Origin: Medicago truncatula
Taxonomy: Eukaryota > Streptophyta > Magnoliopsida > Fabales > Fabaceae
Direction of reading: 5' to 3'
Assembly: GCF_003473485.1 (NCBI RefSeq)
Contig: NC_053045.1
Location: 45,302,494-45,366,493, forward strand
Length of the DNA stretch: 64,000 bases
The notes below the pieces were generated by a model. It had not been told where the DNA came from, searched no databases, and saw only the letters and a list, made by a program, of their open reading frames with translations. Of this stretch, positions 22,201 to 32,701 are shown piece by piece; positions within the stretch are counted from its first letter, which is position 1, and the number at the start of each line of letters is the position of its first letter. The translations under genes and the position numbers were made by a program.

Positions 22201-25200
22201 TGGACAATCAAAACAAGGAGATAGTAGGGTAGCATTGATACATAAGAGTAGACTTGCCTAAATTATTTTGGCCACTTCCCTATGAGAATCAAAGATCTAG
22301 GTTATCTTGCAATATGAATATATCTACTTTTCAATACATATATATGTGGATTGAAATACCGTACTAAGACGATCCAAAAGTTATCAAAGAAAATATTGTC
22401 ATACTGGACTACAGGCTTGTCTATTTTTCTGTTTTCTTCTAATCTAACTTATAACAACTTAATAAGGGTTCCTTACCATAAAAAGAAATTGTACAAGAAA
22501 AGATGGTACAAACAGACAAGTACCTTTAACAGACTTTGAAATGCAGCATGCATCTCATGCCTGACTTTATACAAGGCTTTTATATTATCATGTGTAGTAG
22601 TAATGGCTTCATAAACATGTTTAGGCACATCACGGCTTAACCTGCGTTTGACTGATTTAACCCATTCTTCATAATTGGATTTAAATTCATATCTGAACAG
22701 ATGAAACACATTTGTCACATAAAGCAAGGATGCAATATATTCTATCAAAAGTAAATAAATAACTACATAATCAAGAAATTATTACACACTGCATAGCATG
22801 TTGTGAAGTAGATAGAATTATCTGTTAATTGCAAAACACATTTCCTGTCCTAAAAATCTTTCAAATTTTAAGAAAAATATTCCCGGCACAGGCATCCCCA
22901 GTGATATATGGGATTCACATATACTAAATGATACTGGGAATAAAGAAAAGAAAGTTTAGGCCACTGGAAACAAAGTAGTGATTGAAATTAAATCTTTTTT
23001 TTGAAAATTAGGTGTTCTTCTGACAGATTTTTACAACTTGTCATTGAATATTTTTGTTGAGATCCCACATTCAGTAATTGATTAGAGATATCCTAAAAAT
23101 AGCCCTTACAAGGCTTTAAACAGTCCTCAACCCTTTAGCTAATTTTTGGGGTTGACTTAGGCTGGTCCACATTCTAAGATGGTATCAGGGTCTATTCTAG
23201 GTTTGTTAAACGGCCACCTGCATTTCTCCAAGCTCCAGATCTCCAAACATGGACATAAAAAGGTGTGTTGAGATCCCACGTTGTTTAGAGATAGGGATAA
23301 AATAGACCTTGTGGTTGTTATAACATATAAGTCTTTGGCTGGTCCTCACCCCATGAGCTATTTTTGTAGTTGAGTTAGGCCTAGCACATATTCTATGATT
23401 CAAGGATGGAATTTTCTTAAATAAAGCGCTGTTGACAATGATAAGAGAGTTATACGCAATTTACATGCCTTGTTTTTGGTAGATTTTGTGAACAACAAGT
23501 TGGATAAGAACGAATATATTAACTAAACTTTCCAACAATTTATAAATTAAAGAAAAAATTGATCCATAACAAGTACTCGTTCACTCAGCAAGTGAGGTGG
23601 GGGGGAGGGATATATTTAAAAAATAAATAAAGGAGTAACAACATACATACCAACTACAGCAACTGAACAAGTACTTTCTAATTATCAGAACACCTATTGT
23701 AAGCACTTGTGTGAGCTTCAGTTATCCAGTATAATGGAGTGAGACTCTCTGAACATTAATATAGAAATGAATTTAGCTTTGCCTTGTAATTACAGTCAGT
23801 CAGTTGCTTATTTTTCATAGCTAGTGATCGCTGTTATTAAACATATTGTCGCTTTATGCTTATCCAGTATAAATTGCCTTTTGTGTTCAGCTTATAACTT
23901 TTCTTTGGAGTTTGGAGTGTCCTGATTACCGAGATTCATTTTTCCTCTTTAAATGGGTCAAACCTTTCCTAGACCTAATCATGTCAGGACTTTAATTGCA
24001 TCAGGTTGCCCCCTTTTTCTTCTTTTTTGAGAACTGTCCAATACTTAATTCTTTACTCATGCACCCTCTTTCATCCTTACTACCTTGTCATTTTTTTCTA
24101 TTATGAAAATTATATCAACATAAGGATCAAATAGAATACCTTTGTATTGAAAGCATAACCGAAGAGAGGGTTTTCAATATAGATGTTCCATTTTGTTGGT
24201 GTGCTGATTGCTCATGAAGCCTTAGACTGGGCACCTTTTTAACAATATACTCACAAAGATCCATATGCTTTGGAGACTGATCTGCAAAACCAAAATGACC
24301 AAAACACTTAATAATTACACAAAATTCCTTTTGTTTGGTAATTTTAGAGATCAACTTTTGTCTTAAAGAAAACCTGCATTATAACAATCAATTTCAAATC
24401 TCCAGGAAAACAAATTGGTTTTCAGAGACCGAGAAACTTACATCCAGACATATTCTCGATAGCTTTACCAATGACATATATTATCTTTTGTGTAGCATCT
24501 TTGGATGATTGAAAGAGATCATCAGCAAATATGATACACCTTGACTTTTTGGTATCCACTGAATTCAATTGAAGTAAAGCAAGTCCAACACGATGTAGGA
24601 CAGATGGGTCGCGGGCAAACCATCCTGCAATGCAATTATGCAATTAAGTAATCAGCAGTCTGAAAAAAATATTAAACATTTATTCAAAAAATGTTAGAAA
24701 TATTTTGAGTCCCATTCACCTCACTATGTATAATTTCTTATTAACTTCATCAGTTTTTTCAACTAGTCAATGTTTTAACACGTGTATCTCATTGCTCTAT
24801 TCACATTCTTAAAGCAGATCACGAGGATACTGCGGAACTTAAGATTTGAAACATAAATTATGACCAATCATAATCATAGCAAAAACAGCACAAAACTATG
24901 CATCTTACCAATGGTCTCTAAGCTTTGTGCATTTGGAAGAACTCCAATGGTAGATATAGCCCCGTGGGATGGTCTAAAACCAAAAATACCACAAAGTGAT
25001 GCTGGAATTCTCACACATCCTGTAGTATCAGTACCTACAAAGACACAATAATCAAATAGTTATTGAGGCCACAACATGGTATAATTGTAAGTGTCCATTA
25101 ATCATGAATTAAAAAAAGAAATAGGATTATGCATGGTAATCTATGCTGCAATTATGAATCAAAGAGATCACAATAACAGACTAAGACCTGGGATCATGAA

Positions 25201-27381
25201 ACTATTACTGCCCTTATATTGTATGGATAACAACAAAAACTGAAAACATCTCTTTAAAACACTGTCAATATGTCATTTCCCTCACTACCACAAGGTGTAA
25301 CATTACTAACTAAATTCAAACTTCAAATATATGAGCTCCAGACATTTGAAATATTGTTAGATATAACTATCATTACCAAATTAGCATGCATTCCGGATTA
25401 TATAACTTCGATTCAACAAACAGAAATGCAGTCCAGATGAAATATTTTTGAGCTGGAAGGGACTACTTTTATTCAATAGAACAAGCTAACAGGAACAGAT
25501 TGATAATCGATTTTTAATTCAAAGAAATACAGCCAAAAAGCTTTTCCAGGAATGTAGTTTAGTAGAATACCAGTCATAAAACAAAATCATATCAGAATCG
25601 CCAAAATGAATATAAGTACTAAATAAATCAGTAAATGACCAAAATATGAGAGGTTTCAATAGCTAATAATGAATGTGATAGATCCATAAATGACCAAAAT
25701 ATTAAGAATGTAATAAATAAACCAGTAAACCTTATAATTTGCATTTCAAGCAATTAGAGGTAGAAATTATAGGTGCCACGTAAACCCACCAATGGCGAAA
25801 TCAACAAGTCCCGCAGCAACTGCTACTGCTGAACCACTAGAAGACCCTCCCGGGACACATGATGGCATCTGAGGATTAATTGGAGTTCCATAATACTTGT
25901 TCTCACCAGAAAATCTGAGATAATAATGCATTAAGTAAATCACATCTGAACAATTGTTTAAGAAAACTATACAGAACTAAGGAATTTCAAAAGTATTCCT
26001 CACCCAAAAGAGAATTCATCCATAACAGTCTTGCCAACACAAGTAGCCCCATTGAAGAGCAGAGCGGTCACCACCATCGCAGTCTTCTCCGCCTCCTCGT
26101 GCGTTCTCTTCCACAAAGGATTTCCAAACCCCGTCACATAGCCCTTCACGTCAAATCTGAAAAACCCCAACAACAGAAACCTCATCACACCCAGATAAAA
26201 ATGTCACATACTAAACTTTGATTCAGCAAATTTAAAAATCTGAAAATCTGCAAATTTTCTCTTTAACCCCAACAAACACAACATAAAAAAAAAAATTAAA
26301 AAAACTAACTCTTTGATTCGGCAAATACTATGAATGAACCAATGCTTAAAAAACATAACAGGAAGAACAATAAAAATGTCCAAAAACTAAAACTTCCTTT
26401 ATGGCAAATCAAATGCTGTAATATACAAATACATCACAAAATATCAGCAAATTTTGTATAGAATCCCAAGAAACAAAAAAAAAAAAACAAAAAATGAACT
26501 TTTTAACTCAACAAATTTAAAAAATAGACCAATACTTAAAAAACATTAACAACAACAATGATATCCAAAAACTAACATTTTTTTATGGCAAAATACAAAT
26601 GCATCACAAAAATATCAGCAAACTTTCTGGACAACCCCAAGAAATATAAAACATAAAAAGAATTAACTTTTGACTCAAAAATTCTAAAAATGAATCAACG
26701 CTTACAAGAATTAACAACAACAATTATGTCTAAAAACTAACACATCTTTCATGAGAATTAAATATTGTAACATACAAATGCATCACAAATTATCAACAAA
26801 TTTTGCATACAGCCCCAAGAACATAAAACAAAAAAAAACTTTTTGACCCAATAAAACTAAAAACTAACCAATGCTTAAAAAACATTAACAACAACAATGG
26901 TAAATCAATGCTGTATCACAAAATATCGGCAAATTTTCTATACAACCCCGTCAAAGAAAAAAGTCTAAAAAATTAATCTTTTTTACTCAAATTGAACCAA
27001 AAACTTCAAACAAAAAATCAGCAAATTTTCTAAGCAACCCCATTAAAGAAAATGTATAAAAAAAATCAAGCTTTTCTACTCAAATAAGCTTAAAAAACTA
27101 ATCATTCTGGATTTTCTTGTTTGAGGAACGAACATGTCACTTATGGCAAAAGTGAGAGAAGAAAGAAGTTGCTTGGCGGCAGGAGGAGGAGACTGAGGAA
27201 AGGGAAGAAGCTCAAAGCGTTCAATAAAAGCACCAAAATCAGGTTTAGGAGCGTTGCGGCAGCGTCTTCTACGGCGAGTCTCCGAGAGAACAACGATCCC
27301 GCCGGCGAGTCCAATACCGACGATTAACCAGAGTTTGGGATTGGAAGTGTGATCTTTGATCAGCTTCAGTGATTGAGACAT
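19001..27381 (-). CDS. OM64: Outer-membrane TPR receptor OM64 (Toc64-like, pseudo-amidase)
   Basis: Docking receptor for chaperone-bound preproteins at the mitochondrial outer membrane; the plastid paralogue is Toc64. Thirteen exons: 27381-27134, 26156-26004, 25914-25790, 25034-24909, 24624-24442, 24281-24140, 22692-22524, 22196-22062, 21968-21768, 20101-19974, 19885-19834, 19467-19398, 19083-19001. All phases agree and yield 604 residues, essentially the Arabidopsis OM64 length. An N-terminal membrane anchor ([16 protein letters not shown], about residues 18-33) is followed by an Arg-rich stretch. An amidase-signature domain with [11 protein letters not shown] follows. At the C terminus are three TPR motifs ([44 protein letters not shown]). 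The catalytic Lys (now Ser in FAISD) and the nucleophilic Ser (now Cys in DTTGCVR) are replaced, so hydrolase activity is unlikely. OM64 rather than Toc64 is chosen from the N terminus and linker; fairly sure. Confidence 0.94.
19261..19296. repeat. (TA)n microsatellite in OM64 intron 12
   Basis: A run of about 17 TA units lies between exon 13 and exon 12. Confidence 0.9.
20280..20540 (-). mobile_element. Ty1/copia integrase fragment in OM64 intron 9
   Basis: Minus-strand translation gives a decayed copia pre-integrase/integrase stretch: REAHCVPC, then [20 protein letters not shown] and KYTWIYPLN. It compares with the family blocks CxxC, DxWGPAP and SRYTWIYPL. There is no long ORF and no terminal repeats were found, so this is a fragment. 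Confidence 0.6.
21286..21665. mobile_element. Foldback element in OM64 intron 9, G/C-skewed arms
   Basis: The left arm is purine-rich (TTGTTTGGGAGTTAGAGGGG, then GGAGGAAAGGGCTTTGGGGG). The right arm is its imperfect complement (CCCCCAAAGCCC, then CCTCCTAACTCCAAACCAAA). Total length is about 380 bases. The frames at 21244-21724 are translations of these arms, not genes. Confidence 0.75.
23055..23400 (+). mobile_element. TRIM element (miniature LTR retrotransposon) in OM64 intron 6
   Basis: Two related terminal repeats of about 125-130 bases start with TGTTGAGATCCCAC at 23055 and 23266. Directly after the first comes TGGTATCAGGGTC (23180), matching the usual primer-binding site for initiator-Met tRNA with one or two changes. 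A purine tract (AAAAAGGTG) precedes the second. The interior is only about 85 bases and non-coding. Size, primer site and repeats define a TRIM. Confidence 0.8.
26170..27090. repeat. Degenerate tandem repeat filling OM64 intron 1
   Basis: About five to six diverged copies, each roughly 130-200 bases. The shared order of blocks is: TTTGAYTCRRCAAAT-like start, CCAATGCTTAAAAAACA, AACAACAA, CCAAAAACTAA, TATGGCAAAT, ATCACAAAATATCAGCAAA and AACCCCAAGAAA. Copies begin near 26205, 26310, 26495, 26660, 26835 and 26965. It fills nearly the whole first intron (27133-26157). No ORF. Confidence 0.8.
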
Positions 27382-28670
27382 GGTAATTGATCGATCAAAG
27401 AAAATGTGTGAAATTGAAAATAATTTGGGTTTTGGAAGAAATATGAAGAATGGGTTTTGGAAGGGTTTTACTTTTCAAGAAGAATTGAGAATATTTAGGT
27501 TCGTGACGGCCTCAATTGTTTCTGTCATTAAAAAAAAAAAAAAAAAAAAAAATTATCCCGTAAAATATTTTTTTAGATTTTATCCTTGTAAAATAAAGAT
27601 TCTTCAGACTTGCCCCCTAATTCCTATGACTCATCAGAATCTCTTATATGGCGCTTATGTGGAAATTTTTTATTTTTCATTATTTTTTTGGATGCCACGC
27701 GTAAAAAACATATTACATGTCATTTATAATTAAAAAAAAATTGATTTCTGAAAATTATTTTTTAAAAATTAAAAAAAAATCAGAAAAAATTTAGATTATA
27801 TTTTCTCATATAATAAAAAATTCTAGGACTTAATTTTCAAAATAAAAAAACAAAAATTGGAAAATATATTTCGAAAACTATAAAAATAAGTTCAATTTTT
27901 TTCTTAAATAAAAAAAGTTTGGTTTACTTTTTCTAAAAAAAATAAGAAAAAAGAAAAGTTTATATTTTTATAAAAAATAATTTTATTTTTGTAACAAAAA
28001 TTAAATATTCTGGTAAAATAAATATATTTTTTTGAAATAAAACTTTTATTTTTTCTAAAAAAATACAATTCTGGAAAATAAATAAGTTTTTATATAAAAA
28101 AATATATTATTTTTGTAATAAAATGTAATTTAAAAAAAGAAAAATTCTGGAAAAAAATTACTTTGAAAAAGTTTTTAGACATTTTATTCCAGAATTTTTA
28201 TATTGAAATATTTTTTTTTTAAAAAAGTTCTGGTAAAAAATTATTTTGAAATTTTTTTTAGACATTTTTATTTTTAAATGAAATCTGAACTTTTTTTTAA
28301 TTTCAAATCTGATTTTCTAATTTACGAAATATATTTTCTAATTTTTTTTTTTATTTTGAAAATTAAGTTCCAAATTTTTTATTTTCTGAGAAAAAAATCT
28401 GAACTTTTTATTTTGAAAATTAATTTTCAGATTTTTAAATTATTTTTAATTTTTGTGCTTTTTTTAATTAAATATGATGTGTTAAATGAATTATACATTT
28501 GACCAATGAAAAAAATAATAAAAAATAAAAAGAAATATCAACATCAGCGCCACGTAAGAGATTCTGCTGAGTTATAGGGGTCTGAGGGCAATCCTGAATA
28601 ATCTTTATTTTACAAGGATGGAATCTAAAAAAAAAAATTACAGGGGACAAAATTAAAAGTGCTCTATATT
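27382..28670. mobile_element. Long inverted-repeat element just upstream of OM64
   Basis: Left arm about 27553-27680 and right arm about 28500-28660 are imperfect inverted copies. Shared blocks are ATCCTTGTAAAATAAAGATT, CAGAATCTCTTA and GTGGCGC-type ends. The 0.8 kb between them is extremely AT-rich with recurring TTTGAAAATTAA and TTCTGGAAAATA motifs and no real ORF. The bases between 27382 and about 27530 are OM64 leader and core promoter; an A-run at 27530-27552 marks the element edge. Confidence 0.7.
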
Positions 28671-29271
28671 AGAGAAGGTAAAATACTATTAATCCAAAAA
28701 AAAACTCATAATTTATTTTTCTCACGCCACTCTTTTTGTTATTTATCTATCTCATATTTTATTTTTTAATTAGATTAGATTATGTTCTTGTTGCCCAAGT
28801 AAAGTTTAACACAAGCCTGTTTTGGTAAAAAAAAATTGTGCGAAACTAAATATAATTAATAACGGGTTCTTTTCTTGTATATTGATAATAAAGGGTTATT
28901 TTCACCAAAGAACAAAGTTATTTTATTGTAAGCTTAACTCAGTTGGTATTAACAATGCATAATATGTGTAAGGTTCGGAGTTCGATCTCCGACCACTAAA
29001 AAAATCATTTTACAAAATGAACTAATGGATATAAATTTGACAAAGATAAAACATATGTGTACTTTAAAATTCAATTTATAATTGTTTTAGTTTATTTTTG
29101 TCTAATCGACATTGATAATTTCAATTGTAAAAACAAAGAAATTTTGAATGTTTATTTTGAATGACAATATCAATACTTTATAACTAGAATACTCATATAT
29201 TTGTCGGTGTTGATCTTGTTTATCTTTGTGATAAGGTTACATGTGTCATGTTAAATTATTTGTCGATGAGT
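28671..29271. other. Gene-free interval with a tRNA-like SINE patch
   Basis: At about 28933-29000 a tRNA-derived short element is visible. It has an A-box-like AACTCAGTTGGTA and a B-box-like GTTCGATCTCC, then an A-rich tail. It cannot fold into a full cloverleaf as far as I can see, so I treat it as a SINE relic. The rest is AT-rich and empty. Confidence 0.45.
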
Positions 29272-29279
29272 GTTATATA

Positions 29280-29641
29280 CAGGAACGGATCCATCGTATG
29301 GCTAAATGTGGCTATAGATACACCAGATTATTAGCCAATTTTTTCTTCATATACTAGACTCTTTTTTTTTACTTTTTTTCTTCATATACTAGACTTAAAT
29401 AATGAATTATATGCAATATATGTTGTATGTTTTTCATGTAATCTTACTCTGGCTAACGGTAGAAAGTGTTTCAAGTGTCAGCGCGTCTTGAGTTCAACTC
29501 TCCTGACACATTGGTAAAAAGAATACGCCTAAGCTATTTTTGCTGTTGTACTTAATGTGTCACAAGTTTGCTTTGTTAATAAATAAATAGTTTCTTAGAT
29601 ATTTTAGTCACACTTATATCAAAAGTTTAGGTCTGCCCCTG
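29280..29641. mobile_element. hAT-type non-autonomous element, 362 bp, with 8-bp target duplication
   Basis: The ends are CAGGAACGGATCCAT and, inverted, CAGGGGCAGACCTA. The exact 8-base repeat GTTATATA flanks it (29272-29279 and 29642-29649). CAGGGG-type ends with an 8-base duplication indicate the hAT superfamily. No ORF. Confidence 0.82.
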
Positions 29642-29656
29642 GTTATATATACTTTA

Positions 29657-29799
29657 TTTCTAACACTCTCTCTAATACTCACTCTTTTATTGGATAAAAA
29701 TCATGTGGGTACTATATTTTGAAAATGGATCCGACATAAAGTAGTGAGTCTCACTTGTGTTTCATCCAATAAAAAAGTGAGTGTTAGAGATAGTGTTAT
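29657..29799. mobile_element. Small foldback element (MITE), family copy 1
   Basis: Inverted arms: CTCTAATACTCACTCTTTTA left, and CAATAAAAAAGTGAGTGTTA with TAACACTATC right; about 143 bases. A second copy lies at 57669-57798 and a partial one near 120-160. Confidence 0.75.
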
Positions 29800-29872
29800 A
29801 AAAAAGTGTTCCTAATATTTATCTTCCTTTAATTGAATTAGGAAAGGAATTAATATTATTATAATTATTAAT

Positions 29873-31266
29873 TAGAGTAAATTACACTCTCCTCCCCTCA
29901 AAGATGCTTGAATTACACTCCCCTCCATTCTTATGTTAAAATATGCAGTTTCCTCCCCTCTTATTCAAAACATATTAGAAAATATTTCACTCCCCTCTCC
30001 TGAGAGAAGCTTGAATTACATTCCTCTCCCCTCTTATGTTAAAATCTACGCTTTAGTCCCTCAATATTTTTTTTATTTCTAATAATCTACCACACTTCCA
30101 AGAAAAATAGCATTGCGGATTCATTTTAATATAATCGAAATTTGAATATATATCTTTCTCTGTTTTTCATTCACAATTTCATTAACATATAGTTTTACCT
30201 ATTATAAAATATGAAGCAATCCAAAATAAAATTAAAATATGTGAAAAAATACTAAAGTTGATCAAATATGGTTATTTAAAGGTGAATTTTATACTCTAAA
30301 TTATAAAATTAATAACAAAATATTTAAATTTAACTGTCATTGACATTTAGGTTATAAAGAAACCAATTTTTATTTTTTAAATGGTGATTCAAAATTAATA
30401 TATTATAAAAATATTTATCTATGTTAAAATAGATTAAAGTGTAGTTCATATTTATTTATTAAAGGAGGGGGTTGTAATTCAAGCATCTTATAAAGAAGGG
30501 GAGTATAAATTTGAGTAAATTACACTCTCCTCCCTCAAAGATGCTTAAATTACACTCCCCTCCCCTCTTATGTTAAAATATACACTCCCCACCCCTCTTA
30601 TTCAAAACATATTAGAAAATATTTCACTCCCCTCCCTTGAGAGAAGCTTGAATTACATTCTCCTCCCCTCTTAAGTTAAAATCTACGCTTTAGTCCCTCA
30701 ATATTTTTTTTTATTTCTAATAATCTAGCAAAAAAATTATCTAGCACACTTCAAAGAAAAATAGCATTGCGGGTTTATTTTAATATAATCAAATTTTGAA
30801 TACATATCTTTCTCTATTTTTTATTCACAATTTCATTAACATATAGTTTTAATCCCTATTATAAAATATGAAACAACCCAAAATAAAATTAAAATATGTG
30901 AAAAATTACTAAAGTCGATTATGTATGGTTATTTAAAAGCGAATTTTGTACTCTAAATAATAAAACTAATTACAAATTATTTAAATTTAACTGTCATTGA
31001 CATTTAGATTATAAAGAAACGAATTTATATTTTTTAAATGGTGATTCAAAATTAATATATATTATAAAAATATTTATTTATGTTAAAATAGATTAAAGTA
31101 TAGTCCATATTTAATTATTAAGGGAGGGTGTTGTAATTCAAGCATCTTATAGGGGAGGGGAGTATAAATTTTACTTTCAAGGGAGGTGAGTGTATATTTT
31201 AACATAAGAGGGGAGGGGAATGTAATTCAAGCATCTTTGAATGGAGTGGAGTATAATTTACTCTAT
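29873..31266. mobile_element. Compound foldback element: two tandem/nested copies, 11-bp target duplication
   Basis: Copy one begins at 29873 (TAGAGTAAATTACACTCTCC) and copy two at 30513 (GAGTAAATTACACTCTCCTC). Each carries the same following blocks (CAAAACATATTAGAAAATAT, AATCTACGCTTTAGTCCCTC). The right terminus inverted reads AGAGTAAATTATACTCCACT. TAATTATTAAT flanks the compound (29862-29872 and 31267-31277). The arms are C-rich on one strand (repeated CTCCCCTCC). No ORF. Terminal length and the 9-11 base duplication suggest a Mutator-type MITE. Confidence 0.78.
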
Positions 31267-31477
31267 TAATTATTAATACATGATTGACACCTATATTTTT
31301 GTTTGGTTTACATTTTGACTCATATATTTATGTGTATTTTTTTTTTTTTACCAATTAGGTCCAACTGCAATGTGTCATGTATTGATACATCAAGAATATC
31401 TAGAAGACTATCTATTAAAATAGTATAAATTGTGCATATCAAGAATGGTTTATGTTAAAAATAAAATTTTATATAAG

Positions 31478-31875
31478 GGGGTGTTTCTTTCATCATGATT
31501 GTAAATTTATTCTGGGAATGTGATATTGGGAATCCTTGGTTCCCATATTTGTTTTAAATTTTCATAAATTATTCCGAGGTACATTTTATTCCTAGGAATA
31601 AAATTCACACATGACTTTTTCACACTTTATTCCCATGTTAAAGTATGGAAATCTTTTATTCCCATGGGAATAAGAGGTAACCACTAATAACTTCCCACTA
31701 CCATACTATTTTAACTCTTTTATTTTTTTTTTAAATTATAAATTAAATATATTTAAAAATATTTATGAGAAACTAACTTAATTACCAAACACTTTGATAA
31801 GATTCCTAGGAATAATGTTCCAGGGAATGTTGTTATTCCCAGAATTGTAAATGTAATCCGGAAAACAAACACACA
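31478..31875. mobile_element. Probable MITE with GGTGTTTCTTT / AAACAAACAC ends
   Basis: The left end GGGGTGTTTCTTTCAT matches the inverted right end TGTGTTTGTTTTCCGG. Inner blocks GTAAATTTATTCTGGGAA and TTCCCAGAATTGTAAATG are also inverted. About 400 bases, no ORF. Confidence 0.6.
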
Positions 31876-32701
31876 TATTGGAATTGCAACTTAAAAAATA
31901 AAACATTAGTCTTATACATCAGATGCAACTTGATAGTGACAAACGAGTTCTCTTCAACTTTAAACACTCATTTGCATTTGCAAATTGTGATCTTATAATT
32001 AGGAAGTAAGAAACCAATGACTACGTTCTATTGACTAACAAGGCGTCATATATTCATATTCAATCTCCATTCCAGTCAACGATAAAGATAATTCGAAAAC
32101 TATAGGTTTGGACGTTTGGTGTGAGTGAGGAAGACCGAGAGTAAGAAAATTCAAACCAAAAGAAAAAAGAAAAAGGAAGAGATATAACAAGTTCACATCC
32201 CCAGGTGGCGAATGCCTTATAAATAGGCTTCCTCTTGATTTCATAAGCATGCCCGGCGAAGGGGGCTGGGGGTAAACAAAATGAGTACAAATGATTTCAT
32301 GTCTCAAGCAATTACCATACTCACCTGAATTGCAACCGGAGATTAATCTAGTATATAATCACACACACTCGATCGGTTTTAAAATAAATCCCATGTTCAA
32401 TAATGTATGAACTGTAGCCATCCTTCATCACACTGCTCCATGACATCAACCATATTACAAAGAAAAATATGATGTATGAATCTATATCACAACCAAGAAA
32501 TCAATAAATTCTAAATGTCACACCACCTAAACTCAAGAATTTCAATTTATATTTTTATACATATGAAAGGAAGGAGGCAAATGCTATTTTGAAGAGAAAC
32601 TCCAAATAACGAGCAGAGTATGGTATTGCATCCTTCTATGGGAAATCCTATATATATACCCTGAAAATTTAGAGTATGTATATGTATGTATGTTCCCTTT
32701 T
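31876..32701. other. 3' flank of the PP2C gene
   Basis: This contains the likely PP2C 3' untranslated region close to 32702. A plus-strand TATAAATAGG at 32218 resembles a TATA box but no gene follows it. The minus-strand frames at 32035-32307 have no recognisable domain. Confidence 0.4.

Noticed and set aside
27121..27327. Plus-strand Arg/Lys-rich frame
   Set aside because: Antisense of OM64 exon 1 and starts with TTG.
28933..29000. tRNA-like sequence with A- and B-box motifs
   Set aside because: I could not fit an acceptor stem or a full cloverleaf and it ends in an A-rich tail; treated as a SINE relic.
29440..29520. Second tRNA-like phrase (GGCTAACGGTAG ... AGTTCAACTCTCC)
   Set aside because: It lies inside the hAT-type element and has no closing stems.
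32216..32240. TATAAATAGG on the plus strand
   Set aside because: No transcript unit or hairpin precursor could be recognised downstream.
32035..32307. Two overlapping minus-strand frames of 76-90 codons
   Set aside because: No domain, compositional bias from T-rich sequence, and neither has exon context.
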